Source: Nocardioides carbamazepini | GTDB taxonomy: Bacteria; Actinomycetota; Actinomycetes; Propionibacteriales; Nocardioidaceae | DNA length: 64,000 nucleotides | Direction of reading: 5' to 3' | Assembly (NCBI RefSeq): GCF_024614185.1 | Contig: NZ_JAHTLF010000018.1 | Coordinates: 192,439-256,438, forward strand | Shown here: piece after piece, positions 32,421 through 40,484 of the stretch | How positions within the stretch are numbered: position 1 is the stretch's first letter | Layout: each line of letters begins with the position of its first letter | Notes under the pieces: model-generated | Seen by the model: the letters and a program-made list of their open reading frames with translations, nothing else | Databases searched by the model: none | What the model was told of the DNA's origin: nothing | Program-made: the position numbers and the translations under genes

Positions 32421-33502
32421 GGGGCCGTCGCGGCGCGTCCGATGGGACCCGGCGCCGACGTACCGCCTGGGAGCTGTGGGTCACGATCGGCCTGCTGGTC
32501 GTGCTTCCGCTGCTCGCCGCCACCGACTACTCCCTGCACATCTGGACCCGGATGGCGATCTTCCTCATCCTGCTGACCGGTCTGAACCTGATCCAGGGCG
32601 TCGCCGGGATGACCTCCCTGGCCCAGGCGGGCTTCTTCGGTCTCGGTGCGTACGCCGCGGGGATCTCCGCCGTGCGCTACGACCTGCCGCCGCTCGTGGC
32701 GCTCGTCGTCGCCCCGGTGGTCGTGACGCTGGTCGCGCTGCTGGTGGGCGTGCTCTCGATGCGCCTCAAGGAGATCTACTTCACGATGGCGACCCTCGGC
32801 GCCGGATTCGTGCTCTTCCTGCTGTTCGGGCGGATGGTCGAGCTGACCGGCGGCCCCAACGGGCTGGTCGGCATCCCGCCCTTCTCGATCGGGGGGCTGG
32901 AGTTCACCGAGCCGATCATGAGGTACGCACTGGTCGCGGTCCTGGCGGCCCTCGGCGCCGTGGTGGCGCACAACCTCCTGGTCTCCCGGACCGGGCGGGC
33001 GCTGCGGGCCTACGGCGCCTCGGAGCCAGCCGCACTGGCCGTCGGTGCCAGCCCGTTCCGGCTGCGCCTGCTGGCGTTCGGGCTGAGCGGCTTCTACGCC
33101 GGCGTCGCCGGCGCGCTCGAGGCGTTCGACTCCCGCTTCATCAGTCCCTCGACGTTCGACTTCATGACGGCGGTGCTGCTGGTCGTCGCCCTGGTGGTCT
33201 CCGGCGCCGGCCGGATGGTCGGGCCCATCCTCGGGGCCCTGCTGCTCACCGGCATCGAGGTCTTCGCCGCCGACTACGCCGACTACGAGCCGCTGATCAT
33301 GGGCGTGATCTTCCTGGTCGCGGTGCAGCTGTTCCCGCGCGGCGTCGCCGGCGAGCTGGCGGTCCGCTGGGAGGAGCGTCGCGAGCGTGCCCAGCGGACC
33401 GGGGAGGCGGCGGGGCCGGCGGAGACTGCGGAAACGGCGAGGACGACGAGGACGACGGGGACGGACGGCGCCCCGGCGATGATCGAGGAGGTGGGGCGAT
33501 GA
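32417..33502 (+). CDS. LIV-type ABC permease, LivM family
   Basis: Protein of 361 aa: about ten membrane helices and the LivM motif GVAGMTSLAQAGFFGLGAYAAG. After the last helix (IMGVIFLVAVQLFPRG) it has an unusual ~45-residue hydrophilic tail rich in Glu, Ala and Thr, including repeated TAETARTTRTTGT-like units. The tail is absent from typical LivM and may have grown by slippage in a GAGGACGACG-type repeat. The start TTG overlaps the preceding stop. Confidence 0.9.
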   Translation: MRGRRGASDGTRRRRTAWELWVTIGLLVVLPLLAATDYSLHIWTRMAIFLILLTGLNLIQGVAGMTSLAQAGFFGLGAYAAGISAVRYDLPPLVALVVAPVVVTLVALLVGVLSMRLKEIYFTMATLGAGFVLFLLFGRMVELTGGPNGLVGIPPFSIGGLEFTEPIMRYALVAVLAALGAVVAHNLLVSRTGRALRAYGASEPAALAVGASPFRLRLLAFGLSGFYAGVAGALEAFDSRFISPSTFDFMTAVLLVVALVVSGAGRMVGPILGALLLTGIEVFAADYADYEPLIMGVIFLVAVQLFPRGVAGELAVRWEERRERAQRTGEAAGPAETAETARTTRTTGTDGAPAMIEEVGR

Positions 33503-34287
33503 GCGCCGGCCTGCAGATCAGCGGCGTCAGCAAGGCCTACGGAGGCCTGCAGGTGCTCCGTGACGTCACCCTGCGGGCTCCCGCCGGGTCGATCACCGCG
33601 GTGATCGGACCCAACGGGGCGGGCAAGAGCACGCTGGCGAACGTGATCTCCGGGTTCGTCACCCAGGACGCGGGGACGGTCGTGGTCAACGGCGCGACGC
33701 TGCCACCGGGGCGCGCGATGACCCGGGCGGCGCGTCGGCTCGGCCGGACCTTCCAGAATCTCGAGGTCTTCACCGGGATGACCGTGCTGCAGAACGTCGC
33801 GATGGGCGCGTACTCACGTCAGCGCGGAGGTCATCTGGCCGATCTCGTCCGCGGACCGCGGTCCCGGCGCGACGAGCGGGAGGTCCACGAGGCGGCGCGG
33901 GCGCTGCTCGACAGGTTCGGGCTCGAGGGACGGGCCGACTCGCTGGTGGAGTCACTGCCGTTCGGCGAGGCCAAGCTGGTCGAGATGGTGCGCGTCCTGG
34001 CGATGGAGCCGGAGGTCGTGGTGCTCGACGAGCCGGCGGCCGGCCTGCCGCCGGCGAGTGCGCTGCCGCTGGCGCAGACGATCGCGGGCATGGCGGCCGA
34101 CGGCATCGGCGTCCTCCTCATCGAGCACAACATGAAGCTCGTGATGAGCATCTCCGAGCACGTGGTGGTCCTCGATCAGGGTCAGGTGCTCACCGAGGGC
34201 ACGCCGACGCAGGTGCAGCAGGACGCACGCGTCATCGAGGCCTATCTGGGGCCCGGGCCCATGACCACCGAGGAGCTCACGCGATGA
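33499..34287 (+). CDS. LIV-type ABC ATPase, LivG family
   Basis: Protein of 262 aa. Walker A GPNGAGKST, Walker B VVVLDEPAAGLP and the LivG-specific insertion LGRTFQNLEVFTGMTVLQNVAMG are present. The signature motif reads ESLPFGEAKLVEM, in which the canonical LSxGxxR/Q is altered to LPFGEAK, as is common in LivG. The ATG overlaps the livM-type stop (ATGA). Confidence 0.92.
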   Translation: MSAGLQISGVSKAYGGLQVLRDVTLRAPAGSITAVIGPNGAGKSTLANVISGFVTQDAGTVVVNGATLPPGRAMTRAARRLGRTFQNLEVFTGMTVLQNVAMGAYSRQRGGHLADLVRGPRSRRDEREVHEAARALLDRFGLEGRADSLVESLPFGEAKLVEMVRVLAMEPEVVVLDEPAAGLPPASALPLAQTIAGMAADGIGVLLIEHNMKLVMSISEHVVVLDQGQVLTEGTPTQVQQDARVIEAYLGPGPMTTEELTR

Positions 34288-35003
34288 GCGGCAGTGAGGG
34301 ACTGGTCGTCGAGGGCCTCGCCGTGCGCTACGGCCGGGTCGAGGTCGTGCACGGGGTGGACTTCCGCGCGCTGCCCGGTCAGGTCACCTGCCTGGTCGGC
34401 AACAACGGGGCCGGAAAGACCACGACGATCCGCGGGGTCCTCGGGCTCCAGTCCAGCCGGGCCCGACGGGTCACCTTCGACGGGCACAACCTGAGCGGGA
34501 TGCCGCCGCACGCCGTCGCCCGGCGCGGCATCGCGCTGGTGCCCGAGGGCCGGCGGGTCTTCGCCGACCTCACCGTGCTGGAGAACCTGCGGATGGGGGC
34601 GGTCCGCCGCAGCGGGGGGTGGCGCGACACCACGACCCTGGGCGAGGTCTACGAGCTGTTCCCCGAGCTGAGCGAGCGCGGTGAGAGTCGAGCGGGTCTG
34701 CTGTCCGGTGGTCAGCAGCAGATGCTGGCCATGGGCCGGGCGATGATGGCGCGTCCCGAGATGCTGGTCCTCGACGAGCCCTCGATGGGCCTGAGCCCCG
34801 TGCTGGTCAACCGGATCTACGAGGCACTGGTCGCGCTGCGTGACCAGGGCTTCACCATCCTCCTCTCCGAGCAGAACGCCAACCTGGCGCTCGAGCTCGC
34901 CGACCACGCCTACATCCTCGAGACCGGCCGTGTCGTCGAGGACGGTGTCGCCGCCGACCTGGCCGACTCCGCACGTGTCCGAGCCATCTACCTGGGAGCA
35001 TGA
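34284..35003 (+). CDS. LIV-type ABC ATPase, LivF family
   Basis: Protein of 239 aa with Walker A GNNGAGKTT, the LivF block ALVPEGRRVFADLTVLENL, signature LLSGGQQQMLAMGRA and Walker B MLVLDEPSMGL. It completes the transporter. The ATG overlaps the preceding TGA by 4 nt, and the rhodanese gene begins immediately after its stop, so transport and sulfur metabolism are on one transcript. Confidence 0.93.
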   Translation: MSGSEGLVVEGLAVRYGRVEVVHGVDFRALPGQVTCLVGNNGAGKTTTIRGVLGLQSSRARRVTFDGHNLSGMPPHAVARRGIALVPEGRRVFADLTVLENLRMGAVRRSGGWRDTTTLGEVYELFPELSERGESRAGLLSGGQQQMLAMGRAMMARPEMLVLDEPSMGLSPVLVNRIYEALVALRDQGFTILLSEQNANLALELADHAYILETGRVVEDGVAADLADSARVRAIYLGA

Positions 35004-35004
35004 C

Positions 35005-35826
35005 GTGGACCTGTATCTCGACCCGACCGCGCTGGCGGCGCTCCTCGACCGGCCCGATGTCCGTGACATCCGGGTCGTCGACACCCGGGCGTCCCTGGCC
35101 GACGGGCCGCGCGGCCGGGACCTGTGGGCGGCCGGGCACATCCCGGGTGCGGTCCACGCCGACTGGCTCGACGACTGGGGCACGACCGTCGACGGCGTCG
35201 AGGGGATGCTGCCCGAGGCGGAGGAGTTCGCGACGGCGATGTCGCGGCTGGGCATCGGCGACGACACGCTGGTCGTCGCCTACGACGACAACGCGCTCTT
35301 CACCGCCTCACGCCTGGCCTGGGCGCTGCTGCACCACGGCCACGAGCGGGTCGCCGTCCTGGACGGTGGCCTCCCCGCCTGGGAGCGGGCCGGGATGCGG
35401 ACGACCGACGAGACCGATGTCCCGGAGCCGGCCGCCTTCAGCGCCCGTCCAGGAGCGGGACTGCGCCGCTCGATGGCCGAGGTCCGCGCGCTGGTGGACC
35501 GCGGCGACGTACGTCTGGTCGACTGCCGTATGGAGGAGACCTTCTCGGCCTCGGCGGGGCGGATCCCGGGGGCCACGCGCCTCCCGGCGCCGACGCTGGT
35601 CGGCGACGACGGTCGGTTCAGGCGGGGCGAGGAGGTGGCCGCGCTGGCCGCTGCCGCCGGGGTCGACCGCGACGGCCCGACCCTTCTCTACTGCGGCGGC
35701 GGCGTCTCGGCGGCCGCGGTGCTCGTGGCGCTGCGTGAGGCCGGCTTCGACAACCTGTCGCTGTACGACGGATCGTGGTCCGAGTGGTCGCGGCACGAGG
35801 AGAACCCCGTGGAGGAGCACGCATGA
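35005..35826 (+). CDS. Two-domain sulfurtransferase (rhodanese / mercaptopyruvate sulfurtransferase type)
   Basis: Protein of 273 aa with tandem rhodanese domains. In the N-terminal domain the catalytic loop position is Asp-Asp (VAYDDNALFTA, near 94-95), so that half is inactive, as usual. The C-terminal loop is CGGGVSA with Cys230 as the persulfide-forming residue; CGSGVTA is typical of mercaptopyruvate sulfurtransferases. It would transfer sulfane sulfur from a thiol or mercapto-keto acid. GTG at 35005 starts one base after the LivF stop. Linked to MBL-rhodanese and TauE genes, it argues that the substrate handled here contains sulfur. Confidence 0.9.
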   Translation: MDLYLDPTALAALLDRPDVRDIRVVDTRASLADGPRGRDLWAAGHIPGAVHADWLDDWGTTVDGVEGMLPEAEEFATAMSRLGIGDDTLVVAYDDNALFTASRLAWALLHHGHERVAVLDGGLPAWERAGMRTTDETDVPEPAAFSARPGAGLRRSMAEVRALVDRGDVRLVDCRMEETFSASAGRIPGATRLPAPTLVGDDGRFRRGEEVAALAAAAGVDRDGPTLLYCGGGVSAAAVLVALREAGFDNLSLYDGSWSEWSRHEENPVEEHA

Positions 35827-36197
35827 GCACGACCCGTGGACCGGCTCCGCTCGGTGCCTACGCGCAGACGATCACCGCCGCCGGACTGTGCTTCGTCTCG
35901 GGCCAGGTGCCGGTCGACGACGCCGGCAGGCACAGCGAGGACGTGACCGGACAGGCCGAGCAGGTGTTCGCCAACCTGGCGGCCTGTCTGGCAGACGAGG
36001 CCCTCACCATGGCCGACGTCGTGTCCATCACGACCTTCCTGCGCGACATCGCCGACGGACCCACGGTCTCGTCGGTACGCGGCCGGTTCTTCGGGGACCA
36101 CCGGCCGACCAGCACGGTCGTGGAGGTCTCCGGCCTCCTCGACCCGGCGTGGCGCCTCGAGGTCCAGGCGATCGCCGTGACCCGCGACCAGGACTAG
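35823..36197 (+). CDS. Rid-family (YjgF/YER057c/UK114) protein without the RidA arginine
   Basis: Protein of 124 aa with the chorismate-mutase-like Rid fold (GLCFVSGQVPVDD near the N-terminus, LEVQAIAV at the end). In RidA an Arg in PARSxVEV stabilises the substrate carboxylate; here the segment reads RPTSTVVEV, with Ser at the aligned position. It therefore belongs to the Rid4-7-type groups, whose roles in catabolic operons are mostly unknown. Enamine or imine hydrolysis is possible but unproven. ATGA overlap with the rhodanese gene. Confidence 0.85.
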   Translation: MSTTRGPAPLGAYAQTITAAGLCFVSGQVPVDDAGRHSEDVTGQAEQVFANLAACLADEALTMADVVSITTFLRDIADGPTVSSVRGRFFGDHRPTSTVVEVSGLLDPAWRLEVQAIAVTRDQD

Positions 36198-36209
36198 CCA
36201 GGAGCAAGC

Positions 36210-36830
36210 GTGCGCATCGACAACAGGTTCACCGTCCCCGCCAGCCCGGAGCGGGCATGGGCGTTCCTCACCGACCTCGCCCGGGTCGCGCCGTGCCTAC
36301 CCGGTGCCACGGTGGACTCCGTCGCGGACGACGTGCTCAGCGGTCGTGTCGCGCTCCGCATCGGCCCGATGAGCATGAACTACGCCGGCGAGGCGGCCTT
36401 CGTGGTCAAGGACGACGCGAACCGGATCGCCACCATCCGCGCGGGAGGTCGCGACGGCCGTGGCGGCGGCGCGGTGACGGCGACGATCAAGGCCGCGCTG
36501 GTCGAGGTCCCCGGGGGGTCGGAGGTGAGCCTGTCGACCGAGCTCGCGCTCACGGGCCGGGTCGCCCAGCTGGGCCAGGGACCGATCAAGGATCTCAGCA
36601 CCAAGCTGATGGGCCAGTTCGCGGACTGTCTGGCGACCCGGATCGACCTGCCCGAGGTGGCCGCCGCGCCCCGTCCCGAGGCGGCCGCACCCGCGCCGGT
36701 CGAGCCGATCAACCTGCTCGACTCGTCCCTCGTCCCGACCCGGGCGCTCGCCGGTGGCGTCGCCGCGCTGGTGGTGGTCGTGCTCTGCCTGTTGCTCGGA
36801 CGGCGGCTGCGCACGGTCGGGAGTCGCTGA
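36210..36830 (+). CDS. CoxG-like SRPBCC protein with C-terminal membrane anchor
   Basis: Protein of 206 aa. Residues 1-145 are the CoxG/SRPBCC domain (NRFTVPASPERAWAFLTDLARVAPCLPGA; later VAQLGQGPIKDLSTKLM). A Pro/Ala-rich linker and one helix (VAALVVVVLCLLLG) anchor it in the membrane. CoxG-type proteins accompany molybdenum hydroxylases and recruit them to the membrane, possibly linking them to the quinone pool. It is directly upstream of the FAD subunit of such an enzyme, overlapping by one base. Confidence 0.88.
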   Translation: MRIDNRFTVPASPERAWAFLTDLARVAPCLPGATVDSVADDVLSGRVALRIGPMSMNYAGEAAFVVKDDANRIATIRAGGRDGRGGGAVTATIKAALVEVPGGSEVSLSTELALTGRVAQLGQGPIKDLSTKLMGQFADCLATRIDLPEVAAAPRPEAAAPAPVEPINLLDSSLVPTRALAGGVAALVVVVLCLLLGRRLRTVGSR

Positions 36831-37702
36831 TGTCCGACGTCCTCACCACGATGGCCTACGAGCGGGCGCGCAGCGTGCCCGAGGCACTCGTCCTGCTCGC
36901 CGAGGGCGGCGAGGACGCTCGTCCGATCTCGGGGGGCCAGAGCCTGGTGCCGATGATGAACCTCGGTCTCGCCGCGCCGGCCTTCCTCGTCGACGTATCG
37001 GCCGTTCCGGGCCTGCGCACCATCGCGGTCGAGGGCGAGCACCTGGTCATCGGCGCCGCGGTCACCCACGCCGAGCTCACCAGCGACCCCCTCGTGGCCG
37101 AGCATGCTCCCCTGCTGGCCCGCGCCGCCCGCCAGATCGGCAGCCAGCGGATCCGCAACCGCGGCACCATCGGCGGCTCGGTCGCCCACGGAGACGCCGC
37201 GGCCGAGCTTCCGGTGAGCTGTCACGTGCTCGAGGCGGACTACCGGATCGAGAGCGCGACCGGCACCGAGCTGCGGGCCGCGGGCCCGTTCTCGCTGGGC
37301 TACTACCAGACCGACCTGGCACCGGGAGAGCTGGTGACCGCGATCCGGGTGCCGCTGCGGCCCCGGCACGGATGGGGCTTCCAGGAGTACTCCCGGCGGG
37401 CCGGTGACTTCGCGCTGGCCTCGGCCGCCGCGGGCGTCCGATTGGAGGGCGACCGGATCGCCGAGGTGGCGATCGCGGTGACCGGAGCGGCCGACCGGCC
37501 GGTCCGCCTGGGCGAGCTGGAGCGGAGTCTGACCGGGCAGAGCGTGGCATCGGCCGTGCGCTCGGTCGCGGGCCTGGCCGCCGAGCTCACGGTGGCCGAC
37601 GACCCCTACTGCGCCGGCGCGGACCGCGCCCGGTTGATCGAGGTGATGGTGGAGCGGGCCGTGCGCGACGCCTGCGCCGACGTGAGGAAGGACCGGCCGT
37701 GA
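36830..37702 (+). CDS. Molybdenum hydroxylase, FAD subunit (CoxM/XdhB type)
   Basis: Protein of 290 aa with the CO-dehydrogenase/xanthine-dehydrogenase flavoprotein fold. FAD motifs are ARPISGGQSLVPMMNLGL near the N-terminus and NRGTIGGSVAHGDAAAELP near residue 110. The enzyme passes electrons from the molybdenum centre through Fe-S clusters to FAD and then to an acceptor. It overlaps the Fe-S subunit gene by 4 nt. Confidence 0.93.
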   Translation: MSDVLTTMAYERARSVPEALVLLAEGGEDARPISGGQSLVPMMNLGLAAPAFLVDVSAVPGLRTIAVEGEHLVIGAAVTHAELTSDPLVAEHAPLLARAARQIGSQRIRNRGTIGGSVAHGDAAAELPVSCHVLEADYRIESATGTELRAAGPFSLGYYQTDLAPGELVTAIRVPLRPRHGWGFQEYSRRAGDFALASAAAGVRLEGDRIAEVAIAVTGAADRPVRLGELERSLTGQSVASAVRSVAGLAAELTVADDPYCAGADRARLIEVMVERAVRDACADVRKDRP

Positions 37703-38187
37703 CCGAGGCGATGGGAAGCGTGGAGACGACGATCAGCCTGAACGGGGCGCAGGTCACCGGTCACGCGCCGGCCGACACGACGTTGCTGCGGTGGCTGCGC
37801 GAGCAGGCACACGCCTACGAGGTCAAGGAGGGCTGCAACGAGGGGACCTGCGGCACCTGCACCGTCCTCGTCGACGGCCGCGCCACGACCGGCTGCACGA
37901 CCCTCGCGGTCCAGGTCGCCGGCGGCGAGGTGGAGACCAGCGTCTCGCTGTCCGACGGCGACGAGCTGAGTCCGCTGCAGACCCGCTTCTGGGAGGCGGG
38001 CGCCGCGCAGTGCGGATTCTGCACCCAGGGCATGTTGATGTCAGCCGTGGAGCTGTTGCGCTCGGGTGACGAGGTCACGCCCACCACGGTGCGTGAGCAC
38101 CTACACGGCAACCTGTGCCGCTGCACGGGCTACCAGGCCATCGTCGATGCCGTGGTCCGCGCGGCCGAGGAGGGGGCGACCCGATGA
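37699..38187 (+). CDS. Molybdenum hydroxylase, [2Fe-2S] subunit (CoxS/XdhC type)
   Basis: Protein of 162 aa with both Fe-S sites: the plant-ferredoxin-type CNEGTCGTCTVLVDG plus later Cys in ATTGCTTL, and the second cluster AAQCGFCTQGM ... NLCRCTGYQ. It transfers electrons from molybdopterin to FAD. Gene order FAD, FeS, Mo subunit matches CO-dehydrogenase-like hydroxylases. Confidence 0.94.
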   Translation: MTEAMGSVETTISLNGAQVTGHAPADTTLLRWLREQAHAYEVKEGCNEGTCGTCTVLVDGRATTGCTTLAVQVAGGEVETSVSLSDGDELSPLQTRFWEAGAAQCGFCTQGMLMSAVELLRSGDEVTPTTVREHLHGNLCRCTGYQAIVDAVVRAAEEGATR

Positions 38188-40484
38188 CGGACACCGTCCG
38201 CGATCACGTACGACGCCCGACCCGGGTGGTCAACACCTCGGTCCTGCGCAACGACGCCCGGGAGAAGCTGCTCGGTCGCACCCGCTACGCCGGCGACCTC
38301 GACGTCGCCGGCCAGCTCCATGCCCGGCTGGTCCGCTCGCCCGTCCCTTCGGCTCGGATCGTCGCCAAGGACGCGAGTGCCGCCCTGGCGATCCCCGGCG
38401 TCGTCGCCGTCCTCTTCGGTGAGGACGTGCCGAACAACGAGATCCCCACCAACACCGCCGGCATCAAGGGGCGGCCGCTGCCTCCGTCGTGGGTCCTGGC
38501 CACGGACCGGGTCCGCTACCACGGGGAGCCGGTCGCCCTCGTGGTCGCCGCGAACCTCCGTGCCCTGGCCGCCGGCGAGGCGGCTGTCGAGGTGGAGTAC
38601 GACCTGCTGCCGGTGGTCTCCGATCCCGAGCGCGCGCTCGAACCGGACGGACCGGAGGTGCACGAGGGCGGCAACCTGCTCAGCCAGTGGGAGATCGACC
38701 GAGGCGACGTCGACGCCGCCTTCGCCGACGCCGATGTGGTGGTCGAGGGACGCTACGAGGCCCAGGTCGTCGACCACGCCTACCTGGAGCCCGAGACGGG
38801 AGTCGGCTGGCTCGACGACGAGGGGGTGATCAACATCCGCGTCTCGACCCAGGAGATCGAGCACTATCGCCGGATCGCCCACGTGGTCGGGCTCACCGAC
38901 TCCAAGGTGAGGGTGCAGGCGCCGTACCTGGGCGGCGGCTTCGGCGGCAAGGAGGACATGACGGTCGAGCCGTACATCGCGCTCGCGGTCCAGCGCACGG
39001 GCCGACCGGTGAAGATGACCTGGACGCGCCAGGAGTCGCTCACCGCGCGGGCCAAGCGACACCCGGTCCGGATGTCCTACCGCACCGCCGCGACGGCGGA
39101 CGGCCGGCTGCTGGCCCACGACATCGAGGTCGTCTCCGATGCCGGCGCCTACCCGCTGCTGAGCGGGTTCGTGCTGCTCTACATCACCCTCAACGCCGCC
39201 GGACCGTATCGGTGCGACAACGTCCGGGTGCGCTCCCGCGCGGCCTACACCAACAACACCCCCGGTTCGGCCTTCCGTGGCTTCGGAGGCATGCAGCCCG
39301 TACTGGGCTACGAGGCCCAGATCGACAAGGTCGCCGACGCCACCGGCCGGGACCGGGTGGAGGTCCGCAAGCGCAACGCCTTCACGGCCGGCGACCGGAT
39401 CCCCGCCGGGCAGCGGATCGACACCGCGGTGTGGCTGCCGCAGTGCATCGACGCGGTGCTCGAGCGGATCGGGCCCCGTCCCGAGCCGTCGTCGCCCGAC
39501 CACCGGGTCGGCCTGGGCCTGGCCTGCAACGTCCAGCCCTACGGCCGGGTGGCCTGGATGAACGACTCCGCCTCGGCCTGGGTCGGCTGCGAGCGCAACG
39601 GCGACGTGGTGGTGCGCTGCGGCGTCCCGGACGTCGGTGGCGGCCAGGTGTCCTCCCTGGCGCAGATCGCGGCTGAGGTCCTCCACGTCCCGATGGACAA
39701 GGTGACCGTCCACTTCGGCGACTCCGCCCGGACCCCGCTCGCGGGGCGGACCACCGCCACCCGTCAGCTCTACATGTCCGGCAACGCGGTGCTCGCGGCC
39801 GCCCGGGTGCTCCGTGCCCGGCTGGTCGAGGGCGTGGCCCGGGGCTCCGGTCACGCCGAGTCCGCACTGACCCTCGCCGAGGGTGGGGTGATCACGCCGG
39901 ACGGCGTGGTCCCCCTCGCCGAGGTCGTGATGATGTGCCTGGCCAACGGCGTCGCGATCAATGCCATGGAGACCTACTTCGCGCCGACCGGGCCACCGGT
40001 CGCCCAGCGGATCGACGCCGAGCGGATCGTCCCCGACTTCACCTTCGGCGCGCATGCCGCGTACGTCGAGGTCGACACCCGCACCGGTGCCGTCCGTCCG
40101 CTGCGCTATGTGGCGGCTCATGACGTGGGCCGCGCCATCAATCCGGCCAGTGTGCGCGGCCAGATCGAGGGGGCGGTGGTGCAGGGGCTCGGCTACGCGC
40201 TGTCCGAGCGCATCGTCTACGACGAGGGCGTCAACCTGACCGGGGCGTTCTACCAGTACGCCGTGCCGACCGCTGCCGACTGCCCGGAGATCGAGGTGGT
40301 CGTCCTGGAGTCCGGCGAGGGTGTGGGGCCGTTCAACGCACGTGGCATCGGCGAGCCGCCGATCGGTCCGTGCGCCGCCACGATCGCGAGTGCCATCGAG
40401 GACGCCGTCGGCGTACGCCCGACGACGCTGCCCATGCTCGCCGAGCGGGTGCGCGCCTGCATCGACGAGAGGGCCCAGTCGTGA
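38184..40484 (+). CDS. Molybdenum hydroxylase, large molybdopterin subunit
   Basis: Protein of 766 aa, full length. Molybdopterin-binding segments include YLGGGFGGKEDMT and NTPGSAFRGFGG, and the C-terminal GIGEPPIGP holds the catalytic Glu. The loop lacks the AYxCSFR motif of aerobic CO dehydrogenase, so it is a hydroxylase of heterocycles or aldehydes. It would add oxygen from water to an electron-poor carbon next to ring nitrogen, such as pyrimidine C6 or thiazole C2. The substrate is inferred from context only. ATG at 38184 overlaps the Fe-S subunit stop. Confidence 0.92.
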   Translation: MTDTVRDHVRRPTRVVNTSVLRNDAREKLLGRTRYAGDLDVAGQLHARLVRSPVPSARIVAKDASAALAIPGVVAVLFGEDVPNNEIPTNTAGIKGRPLPPSWVLATDRVRYHGEPVALVVAANLRALAAGEAAVEVEYDLLPVVSDPERALEPDGPEVHEGGNLLSQWEIDRGDVDAAFADADVVVEGRYEAQVVDHAYLEPETGVGWLDDEGVINIRVSTQEIEHYRRIAHVVGLTDSKVRVQAPYLGGGFGGKEDMTVEPYIALAVQRTGRPVKMTWTRQESLTARAKRHPVRMSYRTAATADGRLLAHDIEVVSDAGAYPLLSGFVLLYITLNAAGPYRCDNVRVRSRAAYTNNTPGSAFRGFGGMQPVLGYEAQIDKVADATGRDRVEVRKRNAFTAGDRIPAGQRIDTAVWLPQCIDAVLERIGPRPEPSSPDHRVGLGLACNVQPYGRVAWMNDSASAWVGCERNGDVVVRCGVPDVGGGQVSSLAQIAAEVLHVPMDKVTVHFGDSARTPLAGRTTATRQLYMSGNAVLAAARVLRARLVEGVARGSGHAESALTLAEGGVITPDGVVPLAEVVMMCLANGVAINAMETYFAPTGPPVAQRIDAERIVPDFTFGAHAAYVEVDTRTGAVRPLRYVAAHDVGRAINPASVRGQIEGAVVQGLGYALSERIVYDEGVNLTGAFYQYAVPTAADCPEIEVVVLESGEGVGPFNARGIGEPPIGPCAATIASAIEDAVGVRPTTLPMLAERVRACIDERAQS

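Noticed and set aside
35000..37702. Apparent 900-aa protein ending in the Mo-hydroxylase FAD subunit
   Set aside because: Only the last 290 residues are a protein; the upstream part is an off-frame reading of rhodanese, Rid and CoxG genes. The true start is the ATG at 36830.
38184..40484. Assignment of the Mo enzyme as aerobic CO dehydrogenase
   Set aside because: CoxG and Cox-like order suggest it, but the large subunit lacks the AYxCSFR copper-binding loop of true CO dehydrogenase.
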